Positions 8,888-14,451 of a DNA stretch of 18,462 bases are shown here, in pieces. The notes under the pieces are model-generated. The model did no database searches. It was not told the DNA's origin and saw only the letters and a program-made list of their open reading frames with translations. This DNA comes from JBMOLK01 sp049325575. Its GTDB lineage: Bacteria > Bacillota > Clostridia > Acetivibrionales > Acetivibrionaceae. The DNA lies in assembly GCA_049325575.1 (NCBI GenBank), contig JBMOLK010000068.1:1-18462 (forward strand), written 5' to 3'. Position numbers and translations under genes: made by a program. Each line of letters begins with the position of its first letter. Positions within the stretch are counted from its first letter, which is position 1.

Positions 8888-8959
8888 TTCACACCTCTAT
8901 AAAATATTTAGGCTTACCAAAGAACTCCAACTACAACAGCACTTTCAGAAAGATCGCTG

Positions 8960-8970
8960 GCACCTCACCT
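8960..8970. repeat. Direct repeat copy 1, GCACCTCACCT
   Basis: Identical to 9011-9021, 51 bases apart start to start, both within the candidate leader. On the minus strand it reads AGGTGAGGTGC. An exact 11-mer twice in such a short AT-rich gap is unlikely by chance and may mark paired protein or RNA contact sites. Confidence 0.6.
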
Positions 8971-9010
8971 ATTAGTACATGACTTTCAACTGCTATTATC
9001 AATAGTTAGA

Positions 9011-9021
9011 GCACCTCACCT
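9011..9021. repeat. Direct repeat copy 2, GCACCTCACCT
   Basis: Second exact copy of the 11-mer at 8960-8970. On the minus strand it follows directly after the 6-bp hairpin at 9024-9041. Confidence 0.6.
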
Positions 9022-9198
9022 CCACTGTTAAATAGAACAGTTTAACTTTTTAGAATCTTATAAACTATCTCCTATCCAAAGTTTTTATTACACAACAGTT
9101 CTAGCCAACGTGATATAAAAAAATGTTTATCAAACTTATAAGGTTTAATACATACAAAATTAAACTATCTTTATTTCTGATAGGTATAAACATAACTT

Positions 9199-9327
9199 TC
9201 AAATAAGGTGTATACAGGATATTAATAATTCTTCATTTCTTCTTTCTTGACCATATTCTACTACTTCATAAAGCTCTTGATAAAATCGCAGATTAATTAG
9301 TCTTGTACTTATTATAAATCTATTCAT
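9199..9327 (-). CDS. Small open frame (42 codons) overlapping the kinase gene; possible decayed Spo0E-like protein
   Basis: The frame starts at an ATG that overlaps the last two codons and stop of the tyrosine kinase gene in another frame, and reads 42 residues. The middle, LINLRFYQELYEVVEYGQ followed by a charged turn and EELLIS, looks like one amphipathic helix-turn-helix hairpin. It resembles the start of Spo0E-like aspartyl-phosphate phosphatases, which dephosphorylate Spo0A. The SQELD-type motif those proteins need should come at ELLIS, but the sequence reads SCIHLI and stops. There is no clear ribosome binding site, though translation could couple to the kinase stop. It may be a real small gene, a broken spo0E-like relic or chance. 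Confidence 0.3.
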   Translation of the reverse strand: MNRFIISTRLINLRFYQELYEVVEYGQERRNEELLISCIHLI

Positions 9328-10711
9328 ACTTATAGTTATAATACGATGCTCTGCCTATGTCCAACTTAGTAAGCACAACCCCTATAATATGAGCACTTAC
9401 ACTTTCTAATGCCTTCTTTGCACGCTTTGCCATATCAATTCTTGATTCACTGCTTGCTACTACAAGCATGGTTCCATCTGTTATTCCCGCAAGAATTGCT
9501 GCATCAGTAACTTGTCCAACCGGTGGAGTATCGATAATAATAACATCATACTCACCCTTTAGCTGCTCCATAAGGCGCTGCATCTTATTTGAGCTAAGCA
9601 TCTCATATGGATTTGGTGGTGTTGGACCGCTTGTAAGTATGTAGAGGTTTGGGATATCACTTTTTTCAGATACCTTGATTTTAACACTGTCTTTTGTATC
9701 TGTAAGTATATTGGTAAGTCCTTCATTATTCTTAATGCCAAAATAAAGATGTACTTTAGGCTTTCTAAGATCTGCATCCATTAAAAGAACTTTCTTTCCG
9801 CCACGTGCAAGAGTTACAGCCAGGTTAACTGCTGTCACGGACTTGCCATCACTCATGGATGGACTGGTTACAACTATTGTTTTTATCTCTTTGTCTATAC
9901 TTGCATAATGAAGATTTGTACGAAGTTCTCTAAAAGCTTCTGTAGCCGGAGCCTTAGGATCATTCTTTGTAATAAGATTCTTAAGGTACTCCTGCTCAAG
10001 TTCCTTCTGGTCTTTATTCTTTTTCTTTCCTCTTTTACCGCCTTCAAACTTTGGTATAGTACCGATTACATTAAGCCCAAGCTGTCTTTCTACTTCTTCT
10101 GGCTTTTTAAATGTATGGTCAACAAATTCAAGGAGATATATCAAAGAAGCTCCCAGCAGTAACCCTAAAAGTCCTGCTAATCCAATATTCATCTTCTTGT
10201 TCGGTTTAATAGGATTTTTAGGAACCTTAGCAGTGTCAATTACTTTAACATTTTTAACCTCTATAATATCGGATGCCATTTGCTGTATTATGGTTGCAAG
10301 CTCGTTAACAACATTTGCTGCAAGCTCGGGATCAGTATCTTCATAGCTTATGCTGAATATTCTTGAATCCTTCACAGTTCTTACATCAACATTACCCTGG
10401 AACTTTCCTGCATCTACTCCCAGCTTTTGTTGAATATCTTCAGCAACGCGCCTGGACTTAAGTATTTCTCTATAATCAACAACAAGCTGATTGTTTACCT
10501 GGATATCGGCAAAGCTTAAATCAACCTTTCCGTTTTCTTTTCCAAGGAATAGTGTAGACTGGGCTTTATAGACAGGCTTAAGATAAAACTGTGTGACAGC
10601 AAATGCAGAAACTGTGGCAAGCTCAAAGCATATGGCTATCAGGTACCATCTTTTCAACAATAAATACATTAACTCACGTATATCTACTTCTACAAAATCA
10701 ACTTTCTGCAT
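9320..10711 (-). CDS. Wzz/Wzc-type polysaccharide co-polymerase fused to a BY-family tyrosine autokinase
   Basis: This 463-residue protein joins two parts that most Gram-positive bacteria encode separately (CpsC/CapA and CpsD/CapB). Residues 1-200 are the Wzz chain-length domain: a membrane helix (about 22-43), an external region, the proline motif AKVPKNPIKPNK (161-172) and a second helix (about 175-196). Residues 230-463 are the cytoplasmic kinase: the EX2RX2R oligomerisation motif (Glu258, Arg261, Arg264), Walker A SPSMSDGKS (283-291, Lys290), Walker A' LLMDADLRKP (309-318) and Walker B IIIDTPP (391-397). The C-terminus ends in a tyrosine cluster (Tyr457, 458, 460, 462), the expected autophosphorylation site and the substrate of the CpsB-type phosphatase upstream. 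AGAAGGGG before the ATG supports the start. It lies 28 bases after the membrane-anchored gene, in the same operon. Confidence 0.95.
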   Translation of the reverse strand: MQKVDFVEVDIRELMYLLLKRWYLIAICFELATVSAFAVTQFYLKPVYKAQSTLFLGKENGKVDLSFADIQVNNQLVVDYREILKSRRVAEDIQQKLGVDAGKFQGNVDVRTVKDSRIFSISYEDTDPELAANVVNELATIIQQMASDIIEVKNVKVIDTAKVPKNPIKPNKKMNIGLAGLLGLLLGASLIYLLEFVDHTFKKPEEVERQLGLNVIGTIPKFEGGKRGKKKNKDQKELEQEYLKNLITKNDPKAPATEAFRELRTNLHYASIDKEIKTIVVTSPSMSDGKSVTAVNLAVTLARGGKKVLLMDADLRKPKVHLYFGIKNNEGLTNILTDTKDSVKIKVSEKSDIPNLYILTSGPTPPNPYEMLSSNKMQRLMEQLKGEYDVIIIDTPPVGQVTDAAILAGITDGTMLVVASSESRIDMAKRAKKALESVSAHIIGVVLTKLDIGRASYYNYKYE

Positions 10712-10739
10712 ATGTAAGTGACCCCTTCTAAAAATTAAA

Positions 10740-11339
10740 TTATTCTTCTTCTAAAATGTAAGAATACTCAAAAAAAAGTTCTTTTGCCCTATCATAATCC
10801 CCGCCAAGAGTTCTCTGTAAGTAGGCCTTGAGTTCGGCAGTCTCCTCTTCATCATACCCATCCCTGCCAAGGGCTTGAATATATCCTATGTCTACCTTTG
10901 AATAAATTCTCCTAAAATCAGCAAGATCATAATCACTTATTTCATCCCTGTGCTCTCGTATTTTTCTTTCAACCCAACTTTCCGATTTGGCATTGTTTGT
11001 TGGAGTTGGTGAGGGTACAGGTGTCGTTATCGTTGTTTCACCATTTTCTTCATGTCTGTTTTGTGTTTTAAGTGGTACTGATGGTCTTGGAGTATCCTTT
11101 ACAATTTCAGGACTCTCTTTATTGCCAACCTCTTTGGGTGTTTCTATAACATCCTGATTTTTTTCAACATCCGATACATTCTTTTGCGTTGCAATCGGTG
11201 GTGATTTTGTCTCTACTGCCCCTCCTTCTAAGTCAACTCTTCTTGTACTGCCTGCATTAGCATTCATAAGAACAGGTACCATAAGCCCTGCCCCCAAGGT
11301 CAACAGTACAGCCAGGATTATAATAATCCATTTTTTCAT
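10740..11339 (-). CDS. Unrecognised membrane-anchored protein between phosphatase and kinase genes
   Basis: I do not recognise a family. The 199 residues begin MKKW and a strong hydrophobic helix (about 4-23), which acts as either a membrane anchor or a signal peptide (possible cleavage after NANA). A low-complexity, Pro/Thr/Glu-rich, charged stretch follows (about 30-118) that looks disordered and could span wall material. A compact helical C-terminal part (about 119-199, SWVERKIREHRDEISDYDL to the end) is very acidic at its end and rich in aromatic residues. AAAAGGAG seven bases before the ATG fixes the start. It follows the phosphatase gene by 92 bases and precedes the kinase gene by 28. 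That position suggests a role with the tyrosine kinase machinery, perhaps as an extracellular sensor or partner, but this is inference. Confidence 0.8.
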   Translation of the reverse strand: MKKWIIIILAVLLTLGAGLMVPVLMNANAGSTRRVDLEGGAVETKSPPIATQKNVSDVEKNQDVIETPKEVGNKESPEIVKDTPRPSVPLKTQNRHEENGETTITTPVPSPTPTNNAKSESWVERKIREHRDEISDYDLADFRRIYSKVDIGYIQALGRDGYDEEETAELKAYLQRTLGGDYDRAKELFFEYSYILEEE

Positions 11340-11431
11340 TCAAAAACTCCTTTAACCCACTTTCTCGGTTACATAGGCCGCATCCCTATTTTACATAAAT
11401 TCCAATTTATTGTCAATTCATAAAGTGTTAT

Positions 11432-12220
11432 TTATACGTTAAATTTTAAGTTCCTAAAGAGCCCTCCTAAGAAGAAGCTTCTCTTTACACTTGTCATTCT
11501 CTCTATATCCTTATTCTCAACTACCCTTAAAGGGTTTATATACATCAACCGTTCTGCATTTTCTGCTCCGCAGATCCTGGCTAGTCTCTTCTCCACTTCA
11601 TTCTTATCGCTCATTACCCTTCTACCACCATGGGAATCAGATGCTATAAAATGAACCATACCAGCCCTAATCAGTCTGATTGCTTCCTTTCGAGCCTTTT
11701 TTCCATGCTTGCCCAATATGCTTCCTGCATTAATTTGGATCAGGGCACCATTATCAACAAGTTCATCTAGAAGTTCGCTTTTTCTATAGTCGGAACAATA
11801 GCGCTCCGGATGTGCTATTATAGGTACAAGACCTTCTACCTGCATGGAAAACAAGAGATTTGAAGCATACTTGGGGATAATCTCAAAAGAAAATTCAACA
11901 AGCACATACCTGGAATTGTTCAATGAAAGAATTTCTCCACTCTGTATCTTCATAGCAGTATCATGGGATGCAAAAACTTCCATGCCGGGATAAATCTCAA
12001 TATCAATGCCTTCCTTATGTATCTCTTCCTGGAGCAGGGAAACCTTGTATTTTATATCCTCTGGCAGCGGCATATAGCTTTCACAGCCAATAAAATGCGG
12101 GGTAGCAATTATCCCACTTACACCTCTTTGCTGCAGCTTTCTGCATAGCTCCAATGATTCTTCCAATGTCCCCGGTCCATCATCTATTCCGTGAAGAACA
12201 TGACAATGTATATCAATCAT
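11432..12220 (-). CDS. CpsB/YwqE-type PHP-domain protein-tyrosine phosphatase
   Basis: A cytoplasmic manganese-dependent phosphatase that removes phosphate from the C-terminal tyrosines of BY-kinases and so tunes polymer length and export. The 262 residues fit the family. PHP metal ligands are visible: His5 and His7 (MIDIHCH), the GIDDGP loop (11-16), ATPHF with His42, GMEVF with Glu81, AHPERY with His137, and SDSHGG with Asp195 and His197. The start is supported by AAAGGAAG upstream. It is the first gene after the promoter at 12297-12325 and probably leads the transcript that includes the membrane-anchored protein and the kinase. Confidence 0.95.
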   Translation of the reverse strand: MIDIHCHVLHGIDDGPGTLEESLELCRKLQQRGVSGIIATPHFIGCESYMPLPEDIKYKVSLLQEEIHKEGIDIEIYPGMEVFASHDTAMKIQSGEILSLNNSRYVLVEFSFEIIPKYASNLLFSMQVEGLVPIIAHPERYCSDYRKSELLDELVDNGALIQINAGSILGKHGKKARKEAIRLIRAGMVHFIASDSHGGRRVMSDKNEVEKRLARICGAENAERLMYINPLRVVENKDIERMTSVKRSFFLGGLFRNLKFNV

Positions 12221-12296
12221 CTATCGTCTTCCTTTATTTACCTTGTAAGCTTTTTCATCATTTAGCTCAAATGAACATAAAGTAAAATACAGTATA

Positions 12297-12325
12297 ATTA
12301 TACCATCGAATCAATTACCACTCAA
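12297..12325 (-). promoter_or_regulatory. SigA-type promoter for the phosphatase/kinase operon
   Basis: On the minus strand TTGAGT, 17 bases, TATAAT, with the -10 at 12297-12302 and the -35 at 12320-12325. A transcript would start near 12290, leaving a leader of about 70 bases before the phosphatase ATG at 12220. Confidence 0.8.
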
Positions 12326-12354
12326 GGTAAATATTAGCTGTAAAACCCAATATT

Positions 12355-12386
12355 TTAGGCAGCTGGACATGTCCCCAGCTGCCTAA
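12355..12386 (-). terminator. Hairpin after the SLH gene (probable terminator)
   Basis: A perfect 12-bp inverted repeat (TTAGGCAGCTGG / CCAGCTGCCTAA) with an 8-base loop, 18 bases past the SLH gene stop and just upstream of the next promoter. No real U-run follows on either strand, so termination may be partial or the hairpin may stabilise the 3' end. Confidence 0.6.
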
Positions 12387-12404
12387 CCCTATATCCAGCA
12401 TTTA

Positions 12405-13871
12405 TTATTGTTGAGTTGATGCTTCTTTAGCTTCCATGCACTTTACCAATACGGTAAATGCCTCTGCCCTGGTTACGTTTTTCTTAGGCTTGAATGTATT
12501 GTCAGGATATCCTTTTACAAAGCCCAATTCAACTGATTTCGCTATGTATCCTTCTGACCATTTTGATATCTGATTGGCATCAGTAAAGCTTAGTTTAGGA
12601 TCTTCCGTACTGCCAAACCCAAATGCCTTCATCACCAATACAACCATTTCTTCTCTGGTTAGCTCTTTTGAAGGCCTGAATGTATTGTCTTCATATCCTG
12701 TTATAATACCTTTATCTACTGCAGTCTGGACATATCCTTTTGCCCATGCAGGTATTTTATCAGCGTCTTTAAAAGTAAGTTCAGGTTTCTCTACAGGCTC
12801 CAAGCCCGCTGCCTTTACAAGCATTACAGCCATCTCTGCTCTTGTTACGCTTGTATCAGGCTTTACAGAGCCATCTGTATATCCGGTTACTATCTTCTTA
12901 TCAGCCAGTTTAATAACATTTTCCTGTGCCCAGTGACCTGAAATATCCTTAAAAGGAAGTGCAGGAACATCTGTAACACTTGGCTCGACTATAGGTGATG
13001 GAGATGGTGTCACTGATGGTGATGGCGATGGTGACGGGGAAGGTGATGGTTGGTTACCTCCAGGATTACCTCCACCTGGATTACCACCGTTACCTGGTGT
13101 TGTCACTCCAGGCGGTACCGGTATAGAGCCATTATACATACTTTTTCCTACTTCATCTACTAAAAATTCCTTGAAATAGTATATTTCCACATTAGAATAG
13201 GAATTAATTATTCCTTCCATCTTTACAACCAGATCACTAAAATTTCTTATATTTTTAGCAACCAGTGTCTCAACGGAAAGTATAAGACTGTCAAGCTCTT
13301 TAATAGCGGTTGAGTTTTTGTCAATTCTAATATCCAACTTATAAGAATCGTTTGGATCATCATTAAAAACCTTTTCATCCCCATTAAAGAAATTCACAAT
13401 ACCAAACAACTGAATAAACAACCTTAGCCCTGAATCATCCAATTCATTTCCGGTGACTTCTTGGTTTATTCTTTTAGCTATACTGCTAAAGTTGCTTGTA
13501 TGATATCTTGCACTTGGAAGCTTAAAATTCTTAATCTCCTTCATTACATCTTCTTTATGAGTGTCAGGATATTCAGCATAAGACTTAAGAGCCTTTTCAA
13601 TATCCGAATCGGACATTGAAAGCTTTAGAATAGTTTTTGTGTCATCAACATACTCAGCATAATTCTGCGGTGTGATTTTCATAAGAACATCATCAACAAA
13701 CTTATCTCTTGCAGCCTTCTCCAATTTCATAGCCTCAACTATTACCGTCTGTAATGGATCAGGTGATGTCACGTTAGCATATGCAACGCTTGCTAGCACA
13801 CCAAAAATCAAAACAATAGCAATAACACTGCAAAGTATATTTTGCAGCAACTTGTTAAAATTCTTATTCAT
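12405..13871 (-). CDS. Secreted protein with three C-terminal SLH domains
   Basis: An exported 488-residue surface protein. It has a signal peptide (about 1-32, basic start, hydrophobic core and an AYA cleavage site). A mostly helical region follows (about 35-245) that I do not recognise, then a Gly/Pro and Ser-Pro low-complexity linker (about 250-300), then three S-layer homology repeats (about 306-352, 366-413 and 428-478) with GYTDGSVKPD-, GYEDNTFRPS- and GYPDNTFKPK-type motifs each followed by a T-R-A/E-E-like stretch. SLH triplets bind secondary wall polymers, in several species when these are pyruvylated. An AGGGGGGG site before the ATG supports the start. Its own promoter and terminator suggest a separate transcript between the alaS and polysaccharide units. 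The helical region could be an assembly partner or simply a surface display module. Confidence 0.93.
   Translation of the reverse strand: MNKNFNKLLQNILCSVIAIVLIFGVLASVAYANVTSPDPLQTVIVEAMKLEKAARDKFVDDVLMKITPQNYAEYVDDTKTILKLSMSDSDIEKALKSYAEYPDTHKEDVMKEIKNFKLPSARYHTSNFSSIAKRINQEVTGNELDDSGLRLFIQLFGIVNFFNGDEKVFNDDPNDSYKLDIRIDKNSTAIKELDSLILSVETLVAKNIRNFSDLVVKMEGIINSYSNVEIYYFKEFLVDEVGKSMYNGSIPVPPGVTTPGNGGNPGGGNPGGNQPSPSPSPSPSPSVTPSPSPIVEPSVTDVPALPFKDISGHWAQENVIKLADKKIVTGYTDGSVKPDTSVTRAEMAVMLVKAAGLEPVEKPELTFKDADKIPAWAKGYVQTAVDKGIITGYEDNTFRPSKELTREEMVVLVMKAFGFGSTEDPKLSFTDANQISKWSEGYIAKSVELGFVKGYPDNTFKPKKNVTRAEAFTVLVKCMEAKEASTQQ
12994..13050 (-). repeat. Short tandem repeat encoding the Ser-Pro linker
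   Basis: Imperfect six-base units (GGTGAT, GGCGAT and similar on the plus strand) repeat through this stretch and encode the SPSPSPSPS linker before the SLH domains. Unit number can change by slippage in steps that keep the reading frame, so linker length may vary between strains. Confidence 0.6.
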
Positions 13872-13911
13872 TGTTGCCCCCCCTAAATTAACATTTCCCT
13901 TTTGTTATTTC

Positions 13912-13952
13912 AAAATGCTAAAGCCCGCGATACATGGGGGCTTTAGCATTTT
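13912..13952 (-). terminator. Long hairpin: terminator of alaS-hit and/or leader hairpin of the SLH gene
   Basis: A perfect 15-bp inverted repeat (AAAATGCTAAAGCCC / GGGCTTTAGCATTTT) with an 11-base loop, an A-run on one side and a U-run on the other. It lies downstream of the hit gene but also downstream of the candidate SLH promoters and 40 bases before the SLH start codon. A transcript from those promoters would have to pass it, which would make it an attenuator as well. Confidence 0.75.
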
Positions 13953-14027
13953 TAGTTTAAAGTCAAATCATCTTAAATTAGTCTACTCAATTACCATTAT
14001 CTGTATAATTTTTAAACCAGATTGCAC

Positions 14028-14043
14028 GTGATAATATTATCAC
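14028..14043. promoter_or_regulatory. Perfect 16-base palindrome, candidate operator
   Basis: GTGATAATATTATCAC is a perfect inverted repeat that covers the -10 element of one candidate SLH promoter (14034-14062). Its placement would suit a repressor. I cannot name the protein from the motif. Confidence 0.5.
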
Positions 14044-14062
14044 AATTGACATTATATTGCAA
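14034..14062 (-). promoter_or_regulatory. Candidate SLH gene promoter, downstream copy
   Basis: Minus strand TTGCAA, 17 bases, TAATAT. The -10 lies inside the palindrome at 14028-14043. A transcript starting near 14027 would have a leader of about 155 bases that contains the 15-bp hairpin. Confidence 0.45.
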
Positions 14063-14079
14063 TAAAAATATAAAAACAA
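14051..14079 (-). promoter_or_regulatory. Candidate SLH gene promoter, upstream copy
   Basis: Minus strand TTGTTT, 17 bases, TATAAT (a perfect -10 with a weak -35). It overlaps the other candidate and begins just after the hit stop codon, so the pair could act as tandem start sites. Confidence 0.45.
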
Positions 14080-14089
14080 ATAGAAAATT

Positions 14090-14434
14090 TTATAAAATTT
14101 TAGGACTCATGTCCACCCCGCCTAAAAGATGGTAGTGAAGGTGAAATACCGTCTGTCCAGCCCCTGCACCGCAGTTGGTAATAAGCCTGTATCCTCTATC
14201 CAGGATACCCAGCTTCTCTGCTACTTTGTTTGCAGCCATGTGAATGTCTATCAGTATTTGGGCATTTCCTTCATTAATATCCTTCACATTCACTATATGC
14301 TCCTTTGGAATAATCAACACATGCACCGGAGCTGCCGGGTTAATATCCTTTATGGCTATTACCCTGTCATCCTCGTAATAAACAGTAGAAGGCAGTTCCT
14401 TATTTATTATCCTGCAAAAAATACACCCGTCCAT
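14090..14434 (-). CDS. HIT-family nucleotide hydrolase/transferase (HINT-like)
   Basis: A small cytoplasmic protein of 114 residues, the usual length for bacterial HINT proteins, which hydrolyse nucleoside phosphoramidates and related adenylated compounds. The N-terminus has CIFCRIINKE with the common Cys-x2-Cys pair, and the catalytic triad motif HLHYHLLGG lies near the C-terminus. AGAGGAG before the ATG supports the start. It follows alaS by 17 bases on the same strand. HINT enzymes can act on aminoacyl-adenylate-like compounds, so pairing with an aminoacyl-tRNA synthetase is functionally sensible, though this is inference. Confidence 0.95.
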   Translation of the reverse strand: MDGCIFCRIINKELPSTVYYEDDRVIAIKDINPAAPVHVLIIPKEHIVNVKDINEGNAQILIDIHMAANKVAEKLGILDRGYRLITNCGAGAGQTVFHLHYHLLGGVDMSPKIL

Positions 14435-14451
14435 TAAAGCACGCTCCTCTT

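Larger units (their letters stand above)
8888..9198 (-). promoter_or_regulatory. Long non-coding gap between kinase and polymerase genes; candidate structured leader RNA
   Basis: No gene is visible here. The half nearer the polymerase (8900-9045) is less AT-rich and holds, on the minus strand, a 6-bp hairpin (9024-9041), a duplicated 11-mer AGGTGAGGTGC (9011-9021 and 8960-8970), a 5-bp hairpin (8993-9005) and a larger imperfect stem (8937-8959, CAGC/GCTG outside CTTT/AAAG). I found no convincing SigA promoter and no terminator. In Bacillus eps operons an RNA element (EAR/epsC) lies at a comparable place and helps RNA polymerase through the operon. I cannot align this sequence to it, so this is a positional analogy only. 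Confidence 0.4.

Noticed and set aside
8967..8978. A 12-base stretch (minus strand GTACTAATAGGT) resembling the 3' end of 23S rRNA genes in many Bacillota.
   Set aside because: The match does not extend on either side and no other rRNA sequence is present. Chance or a tiny relic; not an rRNA gene.
8960..9021. CRISPR-like repeat pair.
   Set aside because: Only two 11-base copies, no array and no cas genes in the window.
1126..9319. Insertion sequence or transposase remnant within the cassette gaps.
   Set aside because: No terminal inverted repeats, target duplications or transposase motifs could be identified.
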